Shown piece by piece: positions 46,748 to 60,300 of a stretch of 64,000 nucleotides of DNA. Positions within the stretch are counted from its first letter, which is position 1. Every line of letters starts with the position of its first letter. Source of the DNA: Blattamonas nauphoetae (Eukaryota > Preaxostyla > Oxymonadida); the NCBI GenBank assembly GCA_033064195.1, contig JARBJD010000015.1, forward strand, positions 124,001-188,000, in the 5' to 3' direction. Position numbers and translations under genes: made by a program. The notes under the pieces were generated by a model. The model was not told the origin of the DNA. It made no database searches and saw nothing but the letters and a program-made list of their open reading frames with translations.

Positions 46748-49700
46748 TCATTCGTCGTCCAGAACAGATTCTTCAACACAAACATCATTCCCGAAGGTTG
46801 TTGTGTTCTCCTCAAACGAATCTTCTATCTGATTGATTGCAATCTCGGATGTTGTCGTTCCTTTCACACAAATCACTCCGCCTCTCCCAACTGTCACCCT
46901 GTCATCCGTCGCAGTTGCCCTGCTGTTTGTGAAGAGAGTGCAAGTCCCCAAAAACTTTCCTCCAACGAGAGTCGACACACACTGTCCAGTTCCAGGAAGA
47001 GGAATCCGTTGTGTTGTGCTGAACAAGACGAGAAGTCACATCTCGCGATTGTCACGTTGCTGGAGCAGCAGAATGCGCCCTCACCGCGTTGGGCAGAAAA
47101 CGACTTGAAGTTCAGAATGGAAAGAGTTCCATTTGACATGTTTGTGAACAGAAAACTGCCATCACACGACGAGAAGATGCTCTTGATTGGCTTTCCTGAT
47201 CCTTGCGTGATTCTCAAATAACTCATTCCTTCGAGATGAAGAAACGCCTGTGTCGAGAGAGAGACTGATGTCAGTGGGGTGGCTTTCCAAGTGAAGACTC
47301 CGTTGTTTGTTGATCGAACATGTCGCACAAAAGAGAAACCTTCCAGAGTGAGATTGGGTTGGATGGTGACAGACTCGAGAATGGTTGTATTGCTTCATAG
47401 CACTCAAAATCAGCGATGATGGCTGTGTGGACATTGTTGTGGTGATGAGAGTTGAGGAGGAAATGGTTTGTGAGATAAGACAGGCGAGTGTCGTTGAGGA
47501 TGTTTGGAGAGGACCAAGCGAGATCTCTGTTGAACCTGTCTCTTTCGAAGTGGAGAGCATGTGGAGGGGGAACGTGTGGATGGCCATCATTGACGAGAAA
47601 TTGAGAGAGAGTTGCTCGTCTGAGAAGTCTTTCAGAATAACATCGTCTCCCTCCTCAGCTGTGATCATCTCAGATTCTGCCTTGTTCTGATCAAATTCAC
47701 ATTCCTCCATTTCAAGTCTGGTCGCGTTGTTCGACACAATGTCAATCATCCCTGCTCGACCATTCGATGAACACACTCCAAATGTGCAGTGTGTGATTGA
47801 AATTGAGCCACTCGTTTTCCTTTCCACACAACTCCCACTTTGCACCAATCCATTAACATGAATTGTGAGAGTGCGAGAGATTGTCAAGAAGAGCATGTCT
47901 GACAGAAACAGTGATCTGATTCCTGATACAACGATCAACGCTGAGGAACCTGTGATGGACGAGAAGCGAGAATGGAAGAAGTGAGCTGTTCCATCTGAGA
48001 TACCAATCAACTCCTTCGTTCGATCCTGTTCAGCACTCACAACAACAGTCTTCACAAACAGGTTTCCGTCCTCGTTCATCGCGACGAGAGGAGAAGAGGA
48101 TGATGTTGGGAGGAGTGTTGTCGAGCGGAGGGTCAGCTTGGCATCAGCTTTCTCGTTCAACGTTGGTTTCAGTGTCGTGGTGTGGGAACGCGGTGATTCA
48201 TCCAGAGTGACGTGCACACAGTCTGTCCCTTCTCCGACAATCTCGACGTCTGTTTGGACGGGAAGGGGTGAAGTTTCTGTGAACCACCCATCGGAGAGCG
48301 GGAGGAAGCTCGAACTGTTTTCCTCGAGTTGCTGGATTGCAGGATGAATTCTGTTCGTCGTTTCGATCGGAGGTTCATCTTGTCCTGAATGTGCCTTCAG
48401 TTTGATTTAATTGTTCGGTTTTGGAGGAGGACAGACTGTGAGGAGAGGACATTTTGTGAGTGTCGTCCCGTCAGATGTCACTCTGATCGGTCGATACGAC
48501 GTGCAGCCAATGACAGAAGATGTGTTGGGAAGTGATGGACTGGCTGTGACGAATCAGAAATCAGCCTTGTTCGACGGTTCGAGATCATATCGACAGCTTT
48601 CCAAAAGAACAGACCATTCGTCCAGATGGAAAAAAATGATGAGGACTTTCCAGTGAGGTTGGCGAACGTGCATGAATTCACTGTCAATGCTGTGTTTGTG
48701 AGTTCGAACAGCGAGGAAATTGATTCTGTTGTGTTACAGTCTTTCACAGTACAAGCGTTCAAAGTGAGTGAGACAGAGTTCGAAGTCTTAATCAATCCCC
48801 TTCCCCCAGTTTCACAACCATCGAAAATTCAGCTTTGAAAGATAACGAAACACGGACCTTTGAACGAGAGGAGTTCAACTGAATACGAAAGGTTCAATGT
48901 GAGGAATGCAGTCCCGACAAAATAGGATCCGATGCTGGCTTGGCTTGAATCTATTCTGAACCCATCCAGACTGCAGTCGACGAAGAGGAGAGGGTCCTGT
49001 GATGTGACGACATCGTACTTGACCTGGAGTATTTCACGGACAAGATTCGATCGAGTCACAACAACGGGTTGGATTCCGGAAACAGCTCAGATTCTGGAGA
49101 ATGAGTTTGTGTTGACAATTTCAGTGTTAGATATTGTTAATCCGACTGACCCGAAATAACAGGCGCGAAAGTAGAGACAATAGTCTGACGCATTTCCGTC
49201 TCCCTGAAGACGGCAGTTGGAGACGGTGAGAGGTGAAGATATGTCCTCCAGATCTTGGATGGAGATGAACCCACTGTTTGAGGACAGTGTCTTCCCTCCA
49301 GACAGAGTGTAGTTGGAGCCAACAATGGAGAGAGGCGCGGATGTGCTGATAGTTCCAATGCCTCCACCACGTTCCTCGCTCGCGAGGCTGTTCCGAGGAT
49401 ACCAATCGGCGAATGAACACGACGAGACGGTGAGCGTCGATTGGAGGCGGTTGGAGGATGAGCCCTTCAAGAGAATGCATCCCCCAACAACAGATCCTCT
49501 CGATTTTCGATTAACGGAGCAATTGAAAAAGGTACAATTGTCTACTGTCAGATTTGTCGTATTGGCGCTGAGAATCAATGCTGATCCGCCAGTGCTCGAC
49601 TCTTCTGTGGTGTAGTTCACATGCTGGAAGATGCAGTTGATGAAAGTGGTATCTGTTGTGATGATCAGGCGGGTGTCACTGTTATTTCCTTTGTTTCCCT

Positions 49701-50430
49701 CAGAAGTTGTGTCAGTGATGAGATGTTCGTCGGAGGAGAGCGAGGGAGGGCGGCGTTGAGAGGAAGAAGGTCGCTCTTCCGATGTCGTGCTCGACCACCT
49801 GAATGTCGTGTTCGAGCACAACATGCTCCCTCCGCTGTTCATGTCCCGCAATGTCGATCCGCTCAGATGGTTGTTGCTCCCCAAACCGAGCTCCCAATCA
49901 TTTGTTGACGAAACGATGGGGAGGCGGAAGAGACAGAACCAGGAAGCGACGAAACATTCCAAAACGAAATTCCGATGAATGACGTCGTGATTCCTGAATG
50001 TCCCAAAAATTGAGAGCTGTCTAGTCCTTTCCTCATTCCAATCCCATCTTGTCCAACGATCTTTTGGTCCCCGACATCGCAGGACAATATCGACAGGAAA
50101 GTCCGTGCATGTCCCTCCAATCCCTGACTATCGCACAAAATCGCCTCTATTCGGCCTGTTTTTGAGTGGATCGCACAACTGGTGAGTGAGATTGACGAGT
50201 CCACGTTCGAGAACTCCTCCATCCTCTCAAGCGTCATCAATGGTCACTAGCCACTTCGAACGAATTCAATGTGCGATGTACGAACAACGGATGAACATAT
50301 CGAGGCGAATAGGAGTTCTGAGTTTGTCGTTCCGTGGTCAAGTTCCATTCTCACTTGGGAGAGGGATAATGTCGCGTTTCTGACGGCAAACAGGCGAGAT
50401 TGAACGGGATGTAGATTGATTTGTTGGTTT
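46748..50430 (-). pseudogene. Beta-helix surface protein POMP5, badly decayed
   Basis: Minus-strand pieces in all three frames line up in the order of a POMP ectodomain: SLSQVRMELDHG near 50390, FLGHSGITTSFIGISFW near 50040, TTFINCIFQHVNYTTEESST and NCTFFNCSV near 49600, NACTVKDCNTTESISSLFEL near 48750, SISITHCTFGVCSSNGRAGM near 47770, NVTIARCDFSSCSAQHNGF near 47030. At least six frame changes or stops separate them. No membrane segment or tail is recognisable at the 3' end. An old, non-functional copy lying head-to-head with POMP4 and tail-to-tail with POMP3. Confidence 0.75.
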
Positions 50431-50940
50431 ATTGGAGATATTGGTTCATATGAACGAGGTGGATCAAGAATGATTGTTGGGTTGTTTTATCCATTCAACA
50501 ACAGAGATAGCAATGTTACTTCAATATCCTAGCAAGTGACTGTGGAATTAGGCAGCTGGATCATACCAGCAACGAATTGATAATGGCTCTTTCGAGTGAA
50601 TTGTCGTGGAAAAGTGGTGAATCGAATCACCGCAGATGGAAGCGATGGGCCTGATACCGACAGAAAAATGAGGAGGATGCAGATAGAGGGGGCTGATTTG
50701 ACTGAGAATGGAAGAGCAGCTTCCGGAAAGGACGTTGATTGAATGAACAAAGAATGGTTTGATCATCACTCTTTGAAGAGACTGTGACATTTGCGAGAAT
50801 ACCATGCGATTTCTTTCGTTGTTTTCGCAGACTTTCTCCATGAATGTAGCTTGGGTCATCTTTACTCGTTGCTATTCTCCTCAGAAGAGATAACTTTCGA
50901 AGAATGGGTTCTAGATCTCACCTCATTTCCTCTTCTTTCA
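50431..50940. other. Upstream region of POMP4
   Basis: 510 bp between the decayed POMP5 5' end and the POMP4 start. It holds the 35-nt conserved leader (50906-50940) and, at about 50821-50873, one arm of an inverted repeat whose other arm lies past POMP4 (55285-55330). No gene is supported. Confidence 0.5.
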
Positions 50941-53900
50941 ATGCTGAAAACTATTTGGTTCTGTATTTTGACCATTATGTTGCATGGAGCAACTTCTCTG
51001 TCTGATATTATCGATCATCATCTTAATGGCAACACCAGAAACAACAAACAAAACTCCGATGTCATCCATCTCTCTCCGGGTGTCTTCGAACTCCTCGATT
51101 ACCCGGTGATATCTACAACACTGAAACTCGTGGGAACAATATCCACAATCTCTCATACATCCCCTGAGGGAACACCAGTGATGAACGAACTCGAAAACGA
51201 TCGTTCGCAACTTCTCAACCATTTTGTCAAAGATCACATGGACACGTCCTATTCACTGTTCCTGTTTGATAACTCGACAGTGTCACTGAACAAGCTGATA
51301 TTTGATTGTGGAAGTGATGGGATGGCTTTGGCAAAAGTGTCATCGTCCTCAGTGGTTGTGTCAAGGAGCAAGATTGTATCGAACTCGAAACAGACAGCAT
51401 TTGTGGTGGGAACCGGACTGGATGGGTTTGGGAGTTCGATCAGTGTTATTGATTGTTCTCACGTCTCATCCTCTTCGATGGTTCTTCTTCCGCTGGTTCG
51501 GACATCCACGTGTCTCCCAACACACCCCCACGCGATTCATCATCAACAGACACACCCCACTCGGACAAACCGTCTCCATTTCTGTCTGTGAGTGGAGCTG
51601 GACTTGTCTTATCGAATATGTCGCTGATTGTTGGAACAGGCCCTCTGCTGGACTTCGGATTGCTCTCCCACGATTCAACAGGATCGGATGAGATTGTTTT
51701 GGGGGAGATGTCGACATTGCTTGTTGGGAGTGTTCTTCGAAATGTGACGTCGCGTGGATGCTCTCGTTCTGTCCTTGTTGTTGCTCGTGGCCTTTGTCAA
51801 AAGTTGGTTGGGACGTCAGTGACGTTGAGCACATCGCATCTGTGTGGAACAGGGTGTCTTGACATCAACGCGTTTGGGAGTGTTGGTTGTGTGAACACGT
51901 CATTCTCGCACTGTTCATCGAACGACGAACCGACCACGTTCACTCACCAACACTTCAAGCAGGGCGATCGCTACAAATATGAAGATAAATACTCCAAAAT
52001 CACCCTCACATTCCACCTGTGCACATTTACCAAAATGACCTCAGAGGAGAATGGTGCATGTATGTATGTGCTTGCTCCTCATGACGTGACGATGACTGAG
52101 TGTTCCTTCAAAAACGTCGAAGGCAGATATGGCGGAGCACTTTACATCGAAAGCTGGACAAAAGGCGCTGGAAGCGTGACCATCTCGCTCTGCTCGTTTG
52201 TGAATTGCGTCGGATACAACAATGGTGCTGCCCTCTGTCATTCGACTTCCTCTCTCCTCTCCATCGACAAGTGTTTCTTCAAGGACATGACAACATCAGC
52301 AGCAGATACATCTGGTGGATGTGTGTATATTAACTTTATTACCACTGCCACGATCAGCGATTGTGTGTTCATGGAATGTTCAACCGACCTGTCAAGTGGA
52401 TTTGGAGGTGCTCTTTTCGTTGAGGATTCCGCTCTTTCAATGCGGTCTGTGCAGTTCAGAGGCAATTCAGCAAAACGTGGAAGTGATGTGTTCCTCGAAT
52501 ATTGTGGGACTCGGGGTGAGGTGGAGAAGTGTGTTTCGGACTGTCACACCGACAAGCCCGAATCGAGTCTGTATTTCGAGAACAAAACCCAAACAGGCAT
52601 CTTCCAACAGTTTGGGTCTTCGACGCACATCACAGCTCTTGACATCACTTTCTCTGGCTCTGTCTCTGAAGGGACAATTGAAGTCGAGACAGCAACCGCA
52701 GTGAAAGGGACGATGCTGCTGCTGCTCGACAACACGAAACCAGAAGATGCAAATTCGGAGGACGCACCGCCTGCCACATGTCGCGTTGTCGTTGTCGACT
52801 TCGCCGATGCCTCCACAACTGGATCAAGTGTGGAGATGTCATTCGGAGACAGTGACAGACTTCAGTCCTCATGCACCTATTTGCTCGTCGCTGCGTCCAT
52901 CTCCGCCACTCAAATCGACATCCCTTCCACCACTCCACCCACCCTCACAATTGATCCACCTCGTGTTCGGAAGATCCTTTGCGAACCAGGAACGATTGGG
53001 GAGATGTTGATCTGGCTGGAAGGATACAAATTAGAAGTGGGTGAGTACACCATCAACTTCGAAGGGAATTCCAGCCTCTCTCTGACTGTCACGATCGATG
53101 ACGATCAACCAGATGCGGAAAATCAAGTGTCTTTGCCACCGTCTATTGGACCAGGCGGAGGAGACACTCGATTCGCATTCGGGGAGACGTACAAAGTGGA
53201 CAAGATCACATCCGACAAAGGGCCAGTGCTGATGGAGTCAGTTAACTTGTCTCTCATCATTGCTCCCTTCGAAACACCATTTGTGATCGAAGTGAACACG
53301 GCAGAGGGAGGAGATGGAAAGTGCCGAGGAGATGACAACAGTTGTGGATCGTTGTCAGCTGCGTTTGAAACAGCGACGAAGATGGGAATGAAACCAACGA
53401 CGCTGAAACTTGTCACTTCCGATTCGTTGAGCAAGACAGTTTCGATTTCGGACAAGAATGAGGTGATTGTGAGGAAGGGAGGTGTTGTCCGTGCATCGCT
53501 GATTGTTCCTTCGACATTCTCGTCTCGTCCACTGGTTGTGGTTTCTGTGTCGAATGCGTCGCTGACGCTGACCGACGTGGATGCTCTGATTCGCTTTTCG
53601 TCACTCGACCTGAAACTGGTTTCAGTGTCATCTGGATCGTTCGAGTTCAGCAATGGAGCGATCTCATTCGACACATCTTCCACAGCGAACTCGGAGATTG
53701 GTAACGCAATCAGCGATCTGTGCTCGTGGACGACCGGAACGATTGAACTTAAGAAGTCGACCGCGGTGTTCAAATCGTGCAGTCTGACGAACCTGAGTCA
53801 AGGAGGGATCATGCAAAGTGGAGGGAATGTGACACTGGAAGATGTGACCTTCCTCTCGAATGGACCATCGAACAAAGAATTCCCTTCAGCTCGTCGAAAT

Positions 53901-54647
53901 GTGATGTGCCGTTCAGGTGGGGAGGTGTCAGTTGGAGTTCTGAGAGGGGATGGTGGAAGCGTTTCGATGCCTGGATCTGGAATCTCTGGTGATGGATGTT
54001 CTGTGTCTGGGACAGCGACGACGATGTCGATTGTGTTTCTGGACACCTCCGAATCTCGAATCACTCATGACAAGAACACGGGGAATTTCGAACTGGAACT
54101 GGTTGGAAGTGGATTCCTTCCGTGTGGACTTCGAGTGGAAGTGTTCACTTCGTTGGAGGATGAGAACTCGGTCGAATCGTTGACTCTGGTTGTTGACACC
54201 GGCACAGCATCCTTGTTCACAGAAACTCGAATTGAGTTCGTTGTGACACCAAACGACGTTGCGAATCTTTCGTCGAAATTGGAATGGAAAGTGCGTCTTC
54301 TGAACGGGGACAAGTCGATTGGAACTTCCCATCTTGTTCTGCGAGAGAAACCGCGAAACCTGCTGTGGCTGATTCCTGTGATTGTTGTTGTGGTTGTTGT
54401 GATTGTTGGAGTGATTGTTGCTCTTCTTCTGATTTGGAGATGTCGCTCGAAGAACCGAGTGGAGAAAAAGGAAGAAATGACCAAAACAGACCACGACACC
54501 GCACGCACCGAAATGAAACAAACTGCTTCTGATCGACCAGAAACAGAAAATAATGTCGAACCAACATTGAATGTGTCAGACATGCCGACGGAGTTGACCG
54601 AAGAGAACACGAAAGAATCTTCCGAGTCGCCTGAACGGAAGATGTGA
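50941..54647 (+). pseudogene. Large beta-helix surface protein POMP4, 2-nt frameshift
   Basis: The ATG at 50941 opens a signal peptide (MLKTIWFCILTIMLHGATS) and ~196 codons. At 51530-51534 two extra bases (CGCG where POMP3 has CG) shift the frame; the remainder stays open to the TGA at 54647. Ignoring the insertion, length is 1234 codons. Architecture equals POMP3: Cys-repeat ectodomain, the GKCRGDDNSCGSLSAAFE motif, a Val/Ile-rich membrane segment (LIPVIVVVVVVIVGVIVALL) and an acidic tail. Blocks such as 51250-51530 and much of the C-terminal half are nearly identical to POMP3; the Cys-repeat part is more divergent. Confidence 0.78.
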
Positions 54648-55411
54648 AAGTGAGAAGAGGAGGAGTGAAGCGTGTTCACGGAATGATGCTGTTTCGTGAT
54701 ATCTGCTTTCTCCCTTCTTCTGACGATTCACTCTTCCTTTTCATCTTTTTTTCATAGTCTTTTCTCTTATTCTATCTCATTTATTGGAATTAGTTTGTAG
54801 TTTTCCTCTTTAACAATGTTTGAATCTTAGAGCCGAGCCTCTCGGTTCATTACGCATGTGTTCTGTTTTAGCTTCATTTTTTGAGAAACACAACATAAAA
54901 CATCGCGCTGAATGAACATATCCCCAAAACAGCAAATGATGACGAACAAAAACGAAAACAAGAGCTCGACGGGAGAGGACAATTGTGCAGTCTCATTCAA
55001 ACCACTCCAACAACTCCAGCGACCGAGAGCAAACATGCGTGCCCTCAACGAAGAACCGCACCATCGCCAGGTTATCCTTCATCGCGAGGAACGAACTTGG
55101 AGAATGTGGAGAATCCACTTCATCCTTCGGCAGAAACGGATTGTCGACACACTATTCACATCCAGATGATCCAGTGCCGTTCCAGTTCCTCCCATTCAGT
55201 CTTCTCTCAGCTTCTTTGAAACCAACGATTCCATGTTTTGGGAGTGATCAAGGCAGGATCATCTTCCGCCACCGTGAAAAACGACAACGAGTAAAGACAA
55301 CCCATGCTACATTCATGGAGAAAGTCTGCAACAACAACAATTTTGAAGAAATGAGGTGAAAGAATGAGGAAGAAATGTGGCTTGATAACACCATCGCATC
55401 TTATTGATTAC
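54648..55411. other. 3' flank of POMP4 and convergent spacer
   Basis: The first ~540 bp are a copy of the POMP3 3' flank (see 45802-46747). From about 55285 to 55330 lies the second arm of the inverted repeat found upstream of POMP4. Small open frames are present in all three plus-strand frames; none is supported. Confidence 0.45.
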
Positions 55412-57284
55412 CTAATCAATCTTGAAGCCCTTCTGCAATCCCCCACTATCACTGTCGCTGTCTGGATTGTAATTTCTCTTTTTGGTTCTTCGTTTATGGC
55501 CCGAGCCGGAAAGATGGAGTTGGACACCCGGTTGTTTCTCCTCCCCTTTTCCGCTCTTCTTTGAGGTGATCCATTCTTTTGCTTTGCTCCCGCGAATAGG
55601 AACAGCACTGGGCTGGTCGAGTTGTTCGAACGAGACAAGTTGGACGCAATCTTCTTGACGTGACAGACCGATCTAAAAGAGTGGGTGATTAATGACGAAA
55701 AATGGGATACAGCGAATCTTACGGGTTGTGGGATGCGACTGATAAATACAGGCAGTTGAACATCGTTCAGGAAGCAGTGAAGTGTCGAATGATTCGAAAG
55801 GGACGGATCACGAGAAAGGGAGAGGTTGACTTCGAATGACACCAATACACCTGATGTGAGGCTCTGAGTGGTGTCTACAGCCTTCGAGTCAAACATTAGG
55901 AACCTGAACACGATGATACGTGAAGAAATTGAATTCAAACCCATCTGAACGGAAAGAGCAGGAATGCTGATCTTTGCCAAGCCTGTTCGTTGTTGAGTAT
56001 GAATCATCGATGAGACCAAAGTCAACTGGACGGAGAGAAGAATGGGACAAAGAATGACGAGAAAAAGAGAAGAGAATTGATGATGATTGAATAGTTCAAA
56101 AGATATCTCTTCTCCACACTTGGGAAGTTCTTGTCGACATTTTTGATCATAAACGTGATTCTCCAGATGCCTTCCCGAAGCTCAGGTCTGAACCAGACAG
56201 GGGTGTATTCCGACGAGATCGATTTGATGATCAGCATGCTATTCTTTCTGTCCACCTTTCCTGTGCTTGCTGTGAGGTCAATTGGAATGTATCTTACATC
56301 AATAGGCATGGTAGTCGCGAATTTTGCCATTTCGATGACGAATGAGACAGGCATATTCCCAGATGGAATAATGAGCGGTTTGGCCATCGCAGCGTGGAGA
56401 GCAGGATCAGGCAGAATTCCAGAGTTAATCAGCGCCTTTTCCCTTCGTCGTTCACGCTTAGTCAAGTACTCCAGTATGACCATAACTTTGCCGTAAATCT
56501 CAACGTCCTCGCAAGCTTTTAGTTCCTCCAACTTCGGCTGGAATATCTTCAAGTCGTCCACTGTGGTTTTTTCACGGCAGAAGAGGATAAGAAGGTCCAA
56601 AACAGCGGAAATCACGTTGAATGATTGGGAGCCCGGATGGAGGTTGGCGGGATCGGCTTCGTCCAGAAGGGACGGAATGAACGAGTGAAGTTGAGGGGTC
56701 ATGACAGTCGTCTGGCGAGCAGGGGAATTTTGGAGGATCATTCGGAGTGAGGTCAATCCTGAAACCGCAATTGATGGAATGGAACTCTGAGAAGAATAAT
56801 ATCGTAAATGAAGAAGGAATACGGTTGAGATCACCATAAGTGGTGTGAGGATGAGCGATTCGGTCTCCACGGAGCTTTCTTGTGGAACTCGGATGGCGAT
56901 AATGTTCAACAGGTCAATGCAGACATTCTAACAAATTAACAATATCAAAAGATACGATTAGGTCTTGCGAGCTGGTAGTTTTAATGATGTTTGTTGTCTG
57001 TTGAACAACACCCATGTCGAGCATGTCACGAATTTTGCCTTGGGAGGGAGAAGAGGGGAGATGAAGATGAATAAAATAATGCTTGTAAATGTCTAGAAAC
57101 AATACATACCATGCTGGGCATATCTGCAGAGTCGCTTGATTTTGTTCCATTTTGAAGTATCGTCTCCTGAACGAAGAGAATCGAGACATTCCCGAATATC
57201 ATCTTTCTAAGAGATTTCACGAAGAGAAATCAATAATACAGTGGTTTGTTCATCGCCCTTCCGATAATACGGTGGAGACTCCAT
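55412..57284 (-). CDS. ARM-like plus SPRY domain protein
   Basis: Eight exons on the minus strand: 57284-57240, 57206-57110, 57038-56956, 56927-56835, 56786-56120, 56025-55904, 55863-55723 and 55672-55412, with introns of 28-94 nt; 502 residues. Residues 1-250 are helical repeats (RLCRYAQHGKIRDMLDMGVV, FNVISAVLDLLILFCREKTT). Residues ~265-430 form a SPRY domain (GIWRITFMIKNVDKNFPIDF, GLIDDSYSTTNRLGKDQHS, SGVLVSFEVNLSLS, LHCFLNDVQLPVFISRIPQP). The tail is basic, then Asp/Ser-rich. Every junction keeps frame, which supports the model although several exons are short. Likely a cytosolic adaptor; it combines the two domain types that occur separately elsewhere in the window. Confidence 0.72.
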
Positions 57285-57365
57285 TGCTGACTGAGTTGGA
57301 GAGGATTGACAACAACTTATGGCTTGATCAATTCTTCATCACAGTGGAGGAGTGTCTCGCTATTT
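57285..57365. promoter_or_regulatory. Compact divergent start region (81 bp)
   Basis: Only 81 bp lie between the ATG of the ARM-SPRY gene (minus) and the ATG of the propeller/coiled-coil gene (plus). A shared bidirectional promoter is likely, possibly with the transcripts overlapping at their 5' ends. No named motif seen. Confidence 0.5.
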
Positions 57366-60300
57366 ATGCAGACTTATCGATTGGTCTGTTCACTTTTCTT
57401 TGATATCTTTCAATCATTTTAAAGATAAGCCGTTCCTTCTCGCGTATTCCTGGAAATGAGATTCGTCAGTCTCTATTTCTTGGAAGCTCTTTATGGCTTA
57501 TTTCGTCGAGGGGCGTGAATGTCTATGGGTCTGTAGATGGTCGATCCCTCTTTTCACATGAACTATCAACAAGTCCTGTCACCGTCGTCAACGTTACTTC
57601 GTCAGCCACTGTCTGGGTCAGTGATGATCGTGGCTCCATCCACATCTTCTCTGCGAAAGTATGTCTCGTCTTCTTCTGAATTTTTGTCGTTTTCTCATCC
57701 TCAATAGACTGGCCATACGCCAAGACTCATCTCTTCCTTGTGTGTCTCTCATCATCTTTATTTCGATCATTCTCTCACCTTCTCCCAGTATCGCACTAGA
57801 ATCTGGACATATATCATCTTTTGCCACGTTTCCTTCTCTTGTGTATTATGTATATGGGTCTGGAACTGATGGAAAAATCCATGTCTGGAATGCACACGAC
57901 AACACCATCTACAAATCATTTCGTGTCTCACAGAACTCAATAACCACGATGACAACCTCTCTTCATCAATTGTTGTGGTTAGGAACGAACGATGGCACGT
58001 TGTTTTGTGCATCAGTTGACACAACAGAAACTCCAACCCATTCAAAATACAGCACTGTTCACCAGTCAAAATCCATCCAACCTCCACTAAATTCTCATTT
58101 TCAGACCCCCAATCAGTCGTATCGACCCAACACAGTTAATAATCCCATGATCGAGACCGTTCGTGTCATCGGATCGATTTACAGCCCTTCTGCTGATGAG
58201 TCGCCTGTTACATGTGTTCTTGCAGAGAACAATCATGCCGTATACGGTTGTAAAAATGGAATTCTCCGCTGTGTGTCACTCACATCACCGGATAATGACA
58301 CGTCTCAGTCTGATCGACTCCACCCAACATCAAAGCATCGTTTTCAAATGGATCTCGTTCTCACGATCACACTTCCCGCTCCTCTCACTCAGCTCTTTCA
58401 ATGGGACGAACAAACCGTTGTAGCCACAGAACAAGCGTTCTATTTCATCCGAACTTCAGACATCCATGATACCGCCGATCAGCCGAAGCGCCGGCAGCAT
58501 GATTCTTCAATCATGTCAAAATTGACTCTGAACTGGGATAAACTCCAGTTTATCAATTACGTCGTTCAGAGTCGAAGTGTCATGCGAGCCTTCCGGAAGA
58601 ACGGGGGTTGTGTCCTGTTTCTCCAGGAAATCTCGTCAGATCCTGGCGATCCTGTACAAGTGATGAGAGTACAAAATTCAGAAGTGTGTCAATTGTTGTT
58701 TTTCATGTGTTTTTCAGTCGATCCATCCGATCGTTCCAATGTCACCAGTTCTTTCTCATCCATCCTCTCTTCCAACCTCCCACCAAAGATATCCCCGCAA
58801 CGGTTCGCTTGATGAGGACGATAGCGTGAATGAGTCAAAAGCAGACGATATTCTGACTCAACTCGATGACTGTCGACAAAAACGACTCGAAAACGAAGTT
58901 TTAATCGAAGAACTACGTCTTAAAGTCAAAGATCTGCAACATGTGGCCAACAAACGGAAAACTGAAGAAGAAAGCCAAAAATCTGAGGTTCAGAAACTGA
59001 AGCAAGAATTCGCTCTGAAAACGGAGGAATATTCGAAAATTGTGACAGAATCTTCCATTCTTCGCGAGAAATATGAACAATTGTTGCTGACAATGAAGAA
59101 TTTGGAGTCAAAACACGATTCGAAACTTGAAGAAGAATTCAAATCCAATAAACAGCTCGTTGAGTCGCTAAAACGAGAAATTGAACAATTTCGTCAAGAA
59201 CAAGAAATATGGAAAGCTACAGATCAAACAAGAGAACACGAATGCCGTGAAAACGAGAAAATCATCATGGAACTCAGACAAAAGGCAGGCAGTGCTGAAC
59301 AGAACGAAAGAAAGCGACTGGACGAAGAAGAAAAGCTGAAAGAAACGATCAACGCTTTATCAAAGCAAAATGAAGGGCTGGAGCGGGAATTGAAGCACGT
59401 GAAAGAGTCGTTGGAGACGGAAAAGGAGATTCGAGACCAAAACAGTCGTGAGATGCTAAGAATGGGGGAAGAATTGGAGAAATGGGAAGAGAAATGGAAA
59501 AGTAGCGTTGAGGAGGATTTGGAGAAGGAGGAGAAAGAACGAATGGAGAGAGAGAACGAGATGAAGCGAAGAGCGGAGAGTCTGAAAGAAGCAGTGAAAC
59601 AAATGGAAGAAGAAGCGAGGGAGAGAGAAAGGGAGATTGAGAAATTGAAGAAGGAGAGGGATGAGCATGAACAAAGAACAGTGCGAGAGAAAACAGAGAA
59701 TGAAGAAGAAAGAAAGGATTGGAAGGAGAGGGAAGAATTGGAAAAAGAAAGGAGAGAGTGGGAATTGAAGCTTAAAGAAGCAAAGGAAAGAGAGACCGAT
59801 CTAAATCGTCAGCTGGAAGACTTGAAGAAGGAGAGAGAACACGACACAAAGGAGCACGAACGATTGAAACAAGAGGAGGAAAGGAAGAGACGAGAACAGG
59901 AAGAGGAGAGACACCAGAAAGAGGAAGAGAGGCAGAGGAGGGAAGAAGAGGAGAGATTCAATCGAGAGCGAGCCGAGAAGGCAGCTGAAGAGCAGAGACA
60001 GAAAGAAGAGGAGGAGAGACGGAGGAAGGAAGAGGAGGAGCGAAAGGAGCTCGAACAGAAACTGAAACGAGAAGAACTGGAAAGAGCCAAAGAAAGACAA
60101 GAAATCGAGAAAGAGCGTCGAGAGTGGGAATTGAAGGACGTTGAAGCCAGAAAGAGAGAGGACGAGCTTCGTGAGGCACTCGAAGCAGAAAAAGCGGAAA
60201 GAATGCGAAAAGAACAAGAAATCAGAAGATTGGAGAGAGAAAGGGAAGAAGAACTGCTTGCAATGGAACAGGCAGAGGAAGAGAGAAAGAAGAGAGGGTC

